A DNA stretch of 64,000 nucleotides. Origin: Prorocentrum cordatum (lineage: Eukaryota; Sar; Dinophyceae; Prorocentrales; Prorocentraceae). Positions 32,320-41,806 of the stretch are shown here, one piece after another. The position numbers and the translations under genes are program-made. The notes under the pieces were generated by a model that did no database searches, had not been told where the DNA came from, and saw nothing but the letters and a program-made list of their open reading frames with translations. The number at the start of each line of letters is the position of its first letter. The first letter of the stretch is position 1. Location: positions 81,001 through 145,000 of the forward strand of contig CAUYUJ010000203.1 in the NCBI GenBank assembly GCA_963575745.1. The letters are read 5' to 3'.

Positions 32320-32620
32320 AGCACGGCATAGCAGGGCGTAGAAGAGCACGGCAGAACGTAGTATGTCATAGCATGGCGCGGCGGTGCGCAGTGAAGAATT
32401 GCATCACAAAGCATTGCAACGCACATATTGGCATCGCACAGCGGCACAGAACAGAGCATGGCATAGCATGGCGTTGAATATCAAAGCGTAGCATGGCATA
32501 GCATGGCGTGGCAATGCGTAGTCAAGCATTGCATATCCTAGCATTGCAGCTGAAGGCATGGCACCGCATAGCAGAACACCACATAACGTTGCATTGCATG
32601 CCGTGGCATGGCACTGGAAA
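32320..32620. repeat. GCATA/GCATG/GCGTA pentanucleotide tract
   Basis: Imperfect 5- and 10-bp repeats such as AGCATGGCGT and AGCATTGCAT. Similar in style to the TTGCA tract near 20 kb, on the other strand. Confidence 0.85.
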
Positions 32621-32621
32621 T

Positions 32622-32810
32622 AATGACGCCAGCGCTGCAGCGGGAGCGCGATTCGGAACGAGCGGAGGCACGAACATGAGACCGACGCTGCTGCGGGAGC
32701 ACGATTCGGAACGAGCGAGAGCGCGGTCATGAGGCCAACGTTGCAGCGGGAGCACGATTCGGAACGAGCGGAAGCCCGAACATGAGGCCAGCGATTCAGC
32801 GGGAGCAGCA
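32622..32810. repeat. 53-bp minisatellite (about 3.5 units)
   Basis: Units begin CATGAGGCCAACG and contain GCGGGAGCACGATTCGGAAC. Successive CATGAG starts lie 53 bp apart. Confidence 0.9.
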
Positions 32811-32929
32811 TTTTGAAACACACAACCCAAACGAGAACCCAACTCCGGGGAATCCTGTGTGAAATGCGAAGGGGGGCCAAGCCTCTTACGTACGTAATCA
32901 GAGGAGAGAGGAGAGTAGTATCCATATTG

Positions 32930-33172
32930 TGCAATGGTGGAGTGGGGGGTGAAGAAGGAGAAAGAGAAGGAGGAACAGAGGAGGAAGAGGAGGAAAAGGA
33001 GGAGGAGGAGACGGAAACGGAGGAGGAGGAAGTGGAGGAGGAGGTGGAGGAGGAGGAGGAGGTGGAGGAGTTGGAGTAGGAGGAGGAAGGAGGAGCAGAG
33101 GAGGAGGAGGAGGAGAGGAGGAGGAGGAGGAGGAGAGGAGGAGGAGGAGGAGGAGGAGGAGGGGGGAGGAGG
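32930..33172. repeat. (GGA)n polypurine tract
   Basis: About 240 bp of imperfect GGA/GAA repeat. Glu/Arg-rich frames are artefacts. Confidence 0.95.
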
Positions 33173-33448
33173 ACGCCTCATTCCAGCGTCCTTTGCCATG
33201 CTGCGGCCATCCTTCCGCCGCCAGAGGCGGCGAGGCCAGCCCATAGTCTGGAGGCCCTGGTCCAGACGCCTGGGATGCAGGCTTTCCTATCACGCATTCA
33301 GGCTAGAGAGGCAGCCCAGCGCAACGCTTCTGCTGTTAAAGCAAACCCTCTTTGTATGTCCGCCATGCTGGGTGGAGGCTGTAGCTGTTGTGGTGGAGTG
33401 GGGTGATTCCGCTGCCATAGTTCGACCCTGGGGTGACTCCGCTGCCAT

Positions 33449-33479
<31 letters not shown>

Positions 33480-33770
33480 AACAAAACGAGTAGGAGGGGG
33501 AGGAGGAGGACAGGGTGGAGGAGGACGAGGAGGACGAGGAGGAGGAGGAGGAGGAGGACGACGACGACGACGAGGAAGGGCGCGCGGGGAGACTGGCCAG
33601 CACGGGCGCCACAGGCGGCCCGCCTGCAGGCCTGGGCCTTCCCTCGGGGCGCCTCTCCGCCCAGCGCGGGCCCACGGGGGGTGGCCCCCGCACCCGCCCT
33701 GCGCACTCGGCTCCGGCCCGCCGCAGCACCCCGAGGTGGAGGGTTTCTCCGAATGGCTTAGGTGACCCGT
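33173..33770. other. Unassigned stretch with (GAC)n and (GGA)n islands
   Basis: TGGGGTGACTCCGCTGCCAT is tandemly repeated at about 33399-33453, and trinucleotide islands lie at 33452-33575. No gene recognised. Confidence 0.5.
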
Positions 33771-34016
33771 CCTCCTCCGCCTCCTCCTCCTCCGCCTCCT
33801 CCTCCTCCTCCTCATCACCATCCTCCTTCTCCTCCCCCTCCCTCCTCCTCCTCGTCCTCCTCCTCCTCCTCCTTCTCCTCCTCCTCCTCGTCCTCCTCCA
33901 CCTCCTCCTCCTCCTCCTCTCCTCCTCCTCCTCCTCCTCCTCCTCTCCTCCCCCTCCCCCTCCTCCCCTCTCCCTCCCCTCCCCCTCCCCCTCCACCTCC
34001 TCCTCCTCCTTCTCCT
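33771..34016. repeat. (CTC)n polypyrimidine tract
   Basis: About 245 bp of CTC/TCC repeat, the strand inverse of the GGA tract 600 bp upstream. Confidence 0.95.
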
Positions 34017-34123
34017 CGGGTCGCCTACGGTCCGGGTGGGCAGCACCCCGAGGGTCACTCTTTGCTCGTTGGCGATCGGGCAGGCGCAGGTTCGAGTAGT
34101 GGCAACGCGCCGTGGCCCTACAA

Positions 34124-34291
34124 GCCCACCGAAGACTGTTCGAATAACCTTTGTGGACTGCGCGTGATGTGTAATGTGCTTGGAACGTTTCTGACTGAGA
34201 CTCGTGTTTGGACGCATCGGGTTGATGCTATAATAACATTGTTTTCGTTCTTAGAACACGTTCGGGTTCTAGGATATCTCGTGGTAGGCCC
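34124..34291. mobile_element. Foldback family F5, copy 1
   Basis: Shares AACCTTTGTGGACTGCRCG, TTGGAACGTTTCTGACTGAG and a right end GTGGTAGGCCC with copies at 38825 and 52312. Ends GCCCACC and GGTGGGC-like are inverted. The following phrase GAGACGGTCGGTCCCTGC recurs after the other copies. Confidence 0.7.
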
Positions 34292-34403
34292 ATAGGAGTG
34301 CCGAGACGGTCGGTCCCTGCTCACACCGAGTGCCCGTCCTGCGCGTTGGCGATCGGGCAGACGCAGGTGGAGCACCCCCCCCCCCGACGGACGGAGCGTC
34401 GCG

Positions 34404-34530
34404 GAATGAAGCGAGGCACAGACACACCAACTCGGTGGTCCGCGCGGATGTCTTGGATCGGGGCCGGGCACCCCTCACTGGCGCGAGGAACGCGCGAGGG
34501 GCGGCGCTGGAGGCGCCTTCAGGGGGGTCA
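34404..34530. mobile_element. Foldback family F1, half copy
   Basis: The left arm (ACTCGGTGGTCCGCGCGG, ATGTCTTGGATCGG) and part of the GGCGC centre are present; the right arm is missing. Confidence 0.6.
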
Positions 34531-34689
34531 GAAACAGACCCTTCGTCTCTTGCTGTGCGATGCTGATGCCAGCACGATGGCTGCATGTTTGCGTCATCGT
34601 CCGGTTCTCCAGAGCGGCCGACAGTGCGAGCGGGCGCAGATTGGCCAAGCGGCGCCGCCCCCGGGGAGAACCGGGGGCCGGCCGTCCGG

Positions 34690-34880
34690 GCAGGGGGGGC
34701 GAAGACGCCGCCGCCACCGCCGCCGCCGCCGCCGACGCCGCCGCCGACGACGACGATAACGACGTCACCGACGACGGGCACGACGACGGCGAGCACGAGC
34801 ACGACCACGAGAGCGGAGGCGTCGTCGACGTCGGCGGAGACGTCGACGACGACGGCGGCGGCGGCAGCGCCTGCAGCGGT
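34690..34880. repeat. (CCG/ACG)n trinucleotide tract
   Basis: Imperfect GCC, GAC and ACG repeats, giving Ala-, Arg- or Asp-rich frames. Confidence 0.85.
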
Positions 34881-35029
34881 GCCCGCGGCGCCCGCGGCGG
34901 CGCTGGCGGCGGGCCCCCCTCCCGCCCGCGGAGGCTGCCCCGAGGCCGAGGCGCCCGGGCCCGCGTGGCCCGAGGGCTTCCTGGGGGCCGAGGGGCAGCA
35001 GGGGCACACGTGCCCCGCGCCCCGCCGGC

Positions 35030-35120
35030 TAGGAGGAGGAGGAGAAGGAGGAGGAGGAGGAGGAGGAGGAGAATTAGGAGGAGGAGGAGAAGGAGGAGGA
35101 GGAGGAGGAGGAGGAAAAGG
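35030..35120. repeat. (GGA)n microsatellite
   Basis: About 90 bp of GGA repeat. Confidence 0.95.
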
Positions 35121-35230
35121 AGCCAGAGCGTGGCGGCCTCGCCCTGGCGGCAGAGCGGGCGGCCTCGGGCGTTTGGTGCCCAGGCAAAAGCCGCCGATCT
35201 CCGAACGGTCCAGACACGCGGAGGTCCACG

Positions 35231-35390
35231 CACTCGGAGGTCCGCGCAGATTTCTCGAGGATCGCCGCTGGAGCCCCCATCTCCCTGGCTCGCGGGGCGC
35301 GCCAGGGGCGGCGCCGGAGGCGCTGCCAGTTGGCCCCAGCGCCGACCCGACATCGCGCGGACCTCCGAGCTGTTATTTCCCAAACAGCGT
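35231..35390. mobile_element. Foldback family F1, copy 5
   Basis: Left ACTCGGAGGTCCGCGCAG, ATTTCTCGAGGATC; right GCGCGGACCTCCGAG; centre GGCGCGCCAGGGGCGGCGCC. Copy 5 counts the half copy at 34404 as copy 4. Confidence 0.8.
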
Positions 35391-35427
35391 TTGCTTTCAC
35401 GTCGGGTCTTAAATCTGTTCGAAGGAA

Positions 35428-35610
35428 TCGGGCCTGTCTGTCGGTCTGGCGGCTATGCAGCCACCGTCGCCGCCCCGTCGTCGCCTCGTCGGCGCCCGTC
35501 GTCTGGGCCTGTCTGTCGGTCTGGCGGCTATGTAGCCGCCGCCGCCGCTTCTGCCCCGTATCAGCCTCGTTGCCGCCCGTCGTCTTTGTCGCCGCCGTCG
35601 CCGCCCCGCC
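35428..35610. repeat. 76-bp tandem duplication with GCC/GTC islands
   Basis: GGGCCTGTCTGTCGGTCTGG occurs near 35429 and again 76 bp later; both are followed by CGGCTATGTAGCC-like and CCGTCG repeats. Confidence 0.8.
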
Positions 35611-36138
35611 TCCCATGGATTTTTTCCTTCTGTTGCAGGAATATTAGGATAGACTCCCCCCCCGAGCGTATCGTTTTCGTATGGCGATGGGCAATTTGAC
35701 ATACGATTCTGCCCAAGCGTCGATCTCAAAATATGAGCTCGTGCCATCCCAGGCAGGCCCGCAGGGCCCGAGACGGGGAGCCCGGACCAACAAAAAAAAC
35801 CGAGCCCCTTCCGCCCCAACAAAAAAACTCCTTGGAGGCCCGAAGAGGCCCCGCCCGCGGCGCCTTGCAGGGGCCTGCTTCGCGCATGCACGTGCGCCCG
35901 CCGCCTGATCCGCGGCCCCCGCGCGCGCTCGGCAATTTAGTCGCGGCCGTAGCCCGCCCGCGACCTCCCGCCGCTGGCGCTTCCGCCTGCGGCTGTCAAA
36001 AAAAAACATGCACGTGCGCGAGAGGAGCAGGAGAGCACCCAGTCGCCTTCGAGCAAGGCGCGGGCCTGCCCCCGCAGAGGGCGCGAACGCGGCGCGCCGG
36101 GCGAAGCGTGGAAGGGGGCCTCCGTCTGCCCTTTGCTC
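35611..36138. other. Unassigned GC-rich stretch
   Basis: No gene or repeat recognised. Confidence 0.35.
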
Positions 36139-36285
36139 CCTCCGCCCTCTCCTTTTCCTCCTCCTCGTTCTCCTCCTCCTTTTCCTCCTCCTCGTCCTCC
36201 TCCTCCTCCTCCTCCTCCTCCTCCTCCTCCTCCTCCTCCTCCCCCTCCTCCTCCTCCCCGCTTCTCCTCCTCCCTGCTCCTCTCA
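36139..36285. repeat. (CTC)n microsatellite
   Basis: About 145 bp of CTC repeat. Confidence 0.95.
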
Positions 36286-37380
36286 TGAGGGGGCCCCCGG
36301 CCCCCTCATGGCGCCCTCCGCCGGCCAGGGTGGTCGGTCCACCCAGGCCGCGGGGGGGGATAGAGGGGGTCGGTGCTTTCGTTTCCCCAAGCAGCCTGTA
36401 CCTCGTCGCCGCCACTGGGGGCAGGGATGGGGGACGCACCGCTCCCTCGGATGGCCCCCCCTTCCAGGAGCTCTCGGCCCCATCCCGCGCCCTTCTCCGT
36501 CCTTCCCCTCCGCCCCTCTACCGTATTCCAGTGCCTTCGACATGCTCGCCGTCGGCCGCGCTGCCGAACGCACACTGTGCATCCGAGGTTCCGGCGCACA
36601 TCGGCACAGTGGGATCTGGCGAGTTTCGCACCAATCGTCCTTTTTACGATGCCGAGGGCGCAACCGATGGCGCGGTCCTGGACGAGGACGACGAGGAGGA
36701 GTTGGCGCAATAGGACGACGAGGAGGACGAGGAAGCTGACGAGGGGAGGACGACGACGACGACGATCAGGACGGGGAGGAGGACGGGGAATAAGTCGAGT
36801 GGTACGGTGACGAAATGTAGGGATTTGAATGTGCGCGGGGTTACGCCCGATGTATGCTCGCCGTTTGGGCTGGCGGCGGGGCCCAAACGGCGAGCTGTCT
36901 TGTGATTGAGAATGCTGTTTCTCTAGCGGGCTCGGCGCCCCTGTTACCCTTACGGCCGCACATGGTCGTATGTGTTCCCTCGCTTGTCGCTGTGAGGATC
37001 TGGAATATGATCCCAGGACGACGGGCGAGGGAGTACATCGCGGGTCGTGTGCATCAGACTGACGCGCCTGTTCGCACGTAGCCAGGAGGACGAGCAGGCG
37101 GACGAGGAGGAGGAGGATGAGGAGCAGCAGCAGCAGGTCGAGGAGGAGGATTTTTTCCACCGCGCAGATTCAGCCCACAGGACATCACACGCGGCCCCGC
37201 CGCGGTGCCCCGCGCGCTCAGCCGGCGGGCGAGTCCGACCGAACCACACGGGGAAAAAGCCCCGCCCCACGGGCAGGCGGGAGGCCCCAACCGAACGGAG
37301 CCGACCCCACAAAGGGGGAGGCCGAACGGAACGGCCTCCCGCACGCCCAAGAGGCAGGGCAAAAAAGGACCCGGACCCCG
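36286..37380. other. Unassigned 1.1-kb stretch
   Basis: Contains short GAC/GGA islands at 36674-36790 and 37083-37150. A 19-bp inverted pair, CCGTTTGGGCTGGCGG and CCCAAACGG, sits near 36860-36890. No gene recognised. Confidence 0.4.
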
Positions 37381-37385
37381 GGACC

Positions 37386-37444
<59 letters not shown>

Positions 37445-37450
37445 AACGAC
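37381..37450. repeat. (GAC)n microsatellite
   Basis: About 65 bp of near-perfect ACG/GAC repeat. Confidence 0.95.
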
Positions 37451-37689
37451 ACGACACGACGGGGGGACGGACCGCCAGTCCCGCCCCAAGGCGGCGACCG
37501 CAGGGGAGGGAACCCTGCGCCGCCCTGGGGGAGGCCCCGGGACCTGGCAGCCCCCCCTGGGAAGGGGACCCCGCTTACGGGGGCCATCCCAGGGGAGCGG
37601 GGGCTTTTCGCCCCTCGGGCCCGGCGCTCCCCGCCTGCGCCAGGAGGGCCCTGGGGTCCCGACCCCTCCCCTACGGGAGGGGCCCCCAG

Positions 37690-37872
37690 GTCGAGGAGGA
37701 GGAGGAGGAGGAGGAGGAGGAGGAGGAGGAGGAGGGAGAGGGAGGAAGAGGAGGAGGATGAGGAGGAGGATGAGGGAGGAGGAGGAGGAGGAGGAGGAGG
37801 AGGAGGGAGGAGGAGGAGGAGGAGGAGGAGGAGGAGGAAGGAGGAGGAGGGAGGAGGAGGAGGAGGAGGAGA
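37690..37872. repeat. (GGA)n polypurine tract
   Basis: About 180 bp of GGA/GGGA repeat. Confidence 0.95.
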
Positions 37873-38520
37873 GGCAGCGCTCTCCGATTTCCGCGTGAGG
37901 TACCTCTACTACCATTCCATCGTCGGTGGGGCCCGTATGCAGCAGGACTCCGGCTCCCGTTCCGCCCTCATTTCCACGTGCGGTCGTTTCTGTTGCCGTC
38001 CGTGGGCGTAACACATATCCGTATCCGCGGCCCCGCGGGCCTGAGCAATGGGCCGCGACCTCGCAGATAAGAGTCGGTTTTTTTCATGGGTATTCGAAGA
38101 TGTTTTGCGCGGGGCGTATCCGTTTTACCGGTATCCGCAACGCGCCCAGGAAGTTAGACCGCGAGGGCGTGGGCATGGATGTGTTCGCCGCTCGTTATTT
38201 GCAATTGTTGTCGTCGTCGATTCTACCCCTCTGCGTGACGCTTCGCTGTAATGTATAGTGTCCTTGTGAAAAATGTATGATGTCCCTCCTCCCCTCCCTC
38301 CCCCCTCTCCCCTCCCCCTCCCCCTCCCCCATGCCACGCGTGCGCGCCGCGTGCCACAGAGCCGCCCCATGGCGGCGGATGACCCGCCGCCGCTCTTCTC
38401 CACCCCTCGGCTGAATGTGGCTCCTCGAAGCCCGCCCGCGCGTTTGGGCGAGCCTCCTGGCTCTGCATCAACCCAGGGGTGCTTCGGCAGCAAGTCGTGG
38501 GAGCGTGGTATACACTTTTA
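37873..38520. other. Unassigned stretch
   Basis: A CCCTCC tract lies at 38283-38330. Nothing else recognised. Confidence 0.4.
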
Positions 38521-38522
38521 AG

Positions 38523-38660
38523 TTTGCCTTGAGCGTCGACTAGCGCCGATGAGCGTCTGGGAATGGATGACATGGCGCCGAATTAGCGTCGAGTCGTATC
38601 GATTTAGCGTCGAGTTGCGTCGATTTAGCGTCGACTAGCGTCGATTCGCAAGAGCCGGCA
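38523..38660. repeat. AGCGTCGA tandem repeat
   Basis: Repeats of TTAGCGTCGA with ~10- and 20-bp spacing (GCGTCGATTTAGCGTCGACT), partly palindromic because TCGA recurs. Confidence 0.8.
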
Positions 38661-38699
38661 AGATGGTGTGGGAACCTCCCATGAGTTGCCACCGAAGTG

Positions 38700-38775
38700 T
38701 GGCTGAGAGGGGGGCAATGACTAGGGGGATTTATCATGGCCGGGGCCATGCCATCTTCCCAAATTTCATGGACCA
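38700..38775. mobile_element. Foldback family F3, partial copy
   Basis: Carries AATGACTAGGGGG and the TATCATGGCCGGGGCCATG heart of the F3 family; the right part is absent. Confidence 0.6.
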
Positions 38776-38824
38776 CTTTTTACCTTCAATGCAGCGATGG
38801 CGAAGCGTCCTCGTTTGCGTATAG

Positions 38825-38986
38825 GCCCACCACAAAGTGTTCTAAGAACTTTGTGTGGTCTGCACGCAATGTTCCTAGAACATTTCTGGCTGAGGCTGCC
38901 TTGTTTTATCACATGAGGTGTACGTTCTAAGACATTTTTGGGTTTCTCAGAAAACGCTTGGGTTTCTAAGAGCATTTGTGGTGGGC
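38825..38986. mobile_element. Foldback family F5, copy 2
   Basis: Inverted ends GCCCACCACAAAGTGTTCT and TCTAAGAGCATTTGTGGTGGGC; interior TAGAACATTTCTGGCTGAGG. Followed by GGGACGGTCGGCCCCTGCTC, also seen downstream of the other copies. Confidence 0.8.
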
Positions 38987-39257
38987 GTGTAGGACTGCCG
39001 GGACGGTCGGCCCCTGCTCAATTCAATGCGTCTCTTTGTCCCCCCCTCGTCCGCGCACGCGCCTCGGGCCACGAGTTGCGACCCCCCTCCTCGAACGCCC
39101 CGCCCCCGATCAAGGGTGTAGGCCGATCTTGAAGCCAGCGCGTCTCTTTTCGGCGCCAGCGGTTATGCAATGCAGGCCAGTGTCCCCTCTTCCTCCTCCT
39201 TCCTACGGGAGGCGACTCCTTTCCTCCTTTCGGCGACGAGCCCAGGGGGTAGGGGAG

Positions 39258-39416
39258 AGGAGGTTGGCCTTCTCAGAAGGCGGCGGGGCTGCTTAGAAGC
39301 CCTCAAGCCTTCTGAGGAGCCGCCTCGGTCTTCGGAGAAGGCTCAGCAAACTGCTCAGAAGGCGCGAGGGCTTCTGAGGAGCCTGGCCGCCTTTGAGACG
39401 ACCCAGCTCCTCTGAC
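39258..39416. mobile_element. Repeat family F6, copy 1
   Basis: Short palindromic words (CTTCTCAGAAGGC, GAAGCCCTC, CTTCTGAGGAGCC, TCTTCGGAGAAGGCTCAG) in the same order as at 50598 and 56413. Foldback potential is high; boundaries are uncertain. Confidence 0.7.
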
Positions 39417-39619
39417 TTTCCCCCCCGGGGCTCGCCCCCGATCTGTCCTCCTGCAAGCAGCGCTTGGGGGCGGGCCTGGCTCGTGAGCACTTCAAGGTTT
39501 TGCCACGCCATCGCCATGGCAAAGGCGAGCGCCCCGGACCTCTCCCCAGCGCGTTCTGGCCAGGGTCTCGGGCCAGATCCAGCCGCGGCGGGCAAGTCAG
39601 GGAGGCTAAACTTCGAATC

Positions 39620-39888
39620 GACGGTGACGCTGACGATGACGAGGACGATGACGATGCTGCTGGTGGTGATGATGATGACGATGACGATGATGACGACGAT
39701 AACGATTACGATGATGATGCGGATGGTGATGATGGTGATGATGATGATGATGATGACGGTGATGCTAATGATGATGATGCTGCTGATGCTGATGATGATG
39801 TTGATGCTGATGCTGATGCTCATGCTCATGCTGATGCTGATGCTGATGATGGTGATGATGATGGCGATGGTGATGGTGATGGTGATGG

Positions 39889-39955
<67 letters not shown>

Positions 39956-40085
39956 AATGATGATGAGGATGATGATGATGAGGATGATGATGAGGTTGCT
40001 GATGCTGATGCTGATGCTGATGATTATTCTGATGATGACGGCGACGACGACGACGATGATTATGATGAAGAAGATGACGATGGTC
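39620..40085. repeat. (GAT)n microsatellite, 465 bp
   Basis: Imperfect GAT/GAC/GCT repeats. It reads as Asp-, Met- or Ile-rich in the different frames. Confidence 0.95.
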
Positions 40086-40268
40086 ATCATCGTCGATCCT
40101 TTGTGAGCTCTGGTCCCAAATCCTCTCAGGACAGGCCTCCTGGACCCCTTCCAGTGTTCATCCCGGCCCTTTCTGCACCACGGTCAGATTTCTGACGGTC
40201 CTTGGGCACGAAGCGGGCCTCCTGGGTAGATTCCAAACGCTCATTGAAAGTTGGGAGGGGAGAAGATC

Positions 40269-40423
40269 AGGAGGGGAAGAAACACACAGACACAATTAAT
40301 CGTCGATCCCCAGGAAAATACGGGAAAATATGGGAAGTGGTGGGGAAGACAAAAACTCAGAAAATATGGGAAAATATGGGGAATATTGTTATTTGTGTGT
40401 ATTTATGTGTGTGTTTGTGGGCC
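40269..40423. mobile_element. Repeat family F7, copy 1
   Basis: Begins AGGAGGGGAAGAAACACACA and ends with a partly inverse TTTGTGTGTATTTATGTGTG. Interior GAAAATATGGGGAATATT. A 150-bp relative lies at 53544-53693; a diverged one may lie near 55845. Confidence 0.75.
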
Positions 40424-40552
40424 TCTTCAGAAGAGTATCAATGGCACGCCGCGCTGGGAGCTTGTCAGCAGGTTACGTCTTCGCTCCTGCGCGAAGTCCC
40501 GGCGTTTCCTCCACAGTGACACGCTGAGAGGTTCCCCACGTCGGCATGCCAT

Positions 40553-40582
40553 GGATATTCGTTTTGTCCCCCCAGGAAAAAT
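40553..40582. repeat. 30-bp direct repeat, left copy
   Basis: GGATATTCGTTTTGTCCCCC, ending CAGGAAAAAT; 28 of 30 identical to 40775-40804. It ends exactly where the F3 element begins. Confidence 0.85.
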
Positions 40583-40773
40583 CGGGGGCGGAAAAGAGGG
40601 GGGTGATGACTAGGGGGGGTGGATATCATGGCGGGGGCCATGATATTTCCCCAGATCTCGTGGCGCCTCTTCTTATTTCATTACGTCCCTGGCTCCCCCG
40701 CTGGGCCGCGCACATGCCGCCTGTCATGATTTGCACCCCCCCCTCTTGGACACCCCCCTCTTGGCCGCTCCCG
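40583..40773. mobile_element. Foldback family F3, full copy 1
   Basis: 191 bp with inverted ends CGGGGGCGGAAAAGAGGGGG and CCCCCTCTTGGCCGCTCCCG, heart ATCATGGCGGGGGCCATGAT, and interior CGCGCACATGCCGCC. Bracketed by a 30-bp direct repeat. Confidence 0.88.
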
Positions 40774-40774
40774 A

Positions 40775-40804
40775 GGATACTTGTTTTGTCCCCCCAGGAA
40801 AAAT
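40775..40804. repeat. 30-bp direct repeat, right copy
   Basis: GGATACTTGTTTTGTCCCCC, ending CAGGAAAAAT; one extra A separates it from the element. Confidence 0.85.
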
Positions 40805-40949
40805 GAATTGCTGGGTTCCCAATCTACTTGATGCGCCTCCCCGATGCAGTCGTCGAGCGGCGTCCCATCGGCCTTCCTGTTTTGGGGGACGGGCGGCACA
40901 CCCGATCTGTTTTCAACGCCTGCCTCCCCGCTTCTCTCTGGGGGCGGGC

Positions 40950-41085
40950 AAACGGCACGGCGTCCGCACCATGCGGCGAGTCGGTGGGCAGTCGGGGCCA
41001 CCGCACGATTGCGGGAGCTGGGTCGTTCGCCGCCGACGCCCCGGGACTGGGGCCCCCGAGGGTCCCCCAAGGGCCGTGTGGTTCG
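40950..41085. repeat. Dispersed repeat F11, copy 1
   Basis: Shares GCGAGTCGGTGGG, CACCGCACGATTG and GGGTCGTTCGCC in order with 52915-53045. Both sit next to GTCACCGCACGG-type phrases. Confidence 0.6.
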
Positions 41086-41088
41086 GGG

Positions 41089-41248
41089 GTGGACAGAACC
41101 CCCAACAGTGACACGTCGATTAGTGAAGTGTCCGTCTTCGGTTCTCGAGAGGGCGCCGTGGCCGCTATTTTCCAGGCTTGCGCCCGCCAGGTTTGGGCCC
41201 GAGGTCGTTTTCACTAAACCACGTTTTGCTAAAGGGAGGTCTGTCCAT
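41089..41248. mobile_element. Foldback family F2, copy 2
   Basis: 160 bp, the same length as 57919-58078 and nearly identical to it. Ends GTGGACAGAACCCCC and GGAGGTCTGTCCAT are inverted. Interior GACACGTCGATTAGTGAAG and GGTTCTCGAGAGGGCGCC. Confidence 0.88.
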
Positions 41249-41357
41249 CCCAGAGTGGTGGCGCACCGTGCAGCAAGGTTTTGGGGGATGTCGAGGTCAC
41301 CGCACGGCCCGTCACTGCATGTTTTTGTAGGACCCCCCCTTCTTTCTAGGCCTCCTT

Positions 41358-41556
41358 GGATGGGGCCCGAGCACATGAGGTCGGAGGATCGCGCCGCATC
41401 GCCGACACCTCGGCGATGCGGCTCGATGTGGAACCCCATTGTCTCCACGCCAGCGTCGCGGATGCATTACCGACGTCGACGATGCATCGCCGATACATCG
41501 GCGAGGCATTGGCAATGCGGCGCGATCCTTCGACCCCATCTGCTCGGACCCCATCC
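41358..41556. repeat. 199-bp palindrome, arms 46 bp
   Basis: Left arm 41358-41403 (GGATGGGGCCCGAGCACATG onward) pairs with right arm 41511-41556 with five mismatches and no indel. The interior is rich in GCATCGCCGA words and short hairpins. It ends 11 bp before the likely LINE-2 ORF1 start at 41568. Confidence 0.88.
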
Positions 41557-41579
41557 AGGAGCGACAGATGTGTGCAGTC

Positions 41580-41610
41580 AAGACGCTGAAGCCAGGGCCA
41601 CCTCTGTCTG
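41580..41610 (+). repeat. 31-bp direct repeat, left copy
   Basis: Begins AAGACGCTGAAGCCAGGGCC; identical over all 31 bp to 41776-41806. Confidence 0.95.
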
Positions 41611-41773
41611 TCAGAGCGTGAATTACCTACCCCGGTTTCGCTTCCAGGCAAAACCAAGCCATACCACGCGCCCCCTCGTCAAGCGGCGAGAGCAGTACAG
41701 GCTGCAGTTTGGCATCGCTTGGTATCTCTTGGAAGCGAGGGTGGTCAAAAGCGAGGTAGGTTTGTTTTCCCCC
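41611..41773. mobile_element. R163 dispersed element, copy 2
   Basis: Same 163-bp length and ends as 5325-5487. Inverted arms ACCTACCCCGGTTT (41625-41638) and AAAGCGAGGTAGGT (41748-41761). Bracketed by a perfect 31-bp duplication of LINE-2 ORF1 sequence, so it inserted into an existing LINE copy. Confidence 0.92.
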
Positions 41774-41775
41774 GA

Positions 41776-41806
41776 AAGACGCTGAAGCCAGGGCCACCTC
41801 TGTCTG
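41776..41806 (+). repeat. 31-bp direct repeat, right copy
   Basis: Identical to 41580-41610; separated from R163 by GA. Confidence 0.95.

Noticed and set aside
41631-41648. CGGTTTCGCTTCC in R163 as a tRNA-type B box (SINE)
   Set aside because: Copy 1 has GCTTTCGCTTCC instead. It lies only ~24 bp from the 5' end and no A box precedes it.
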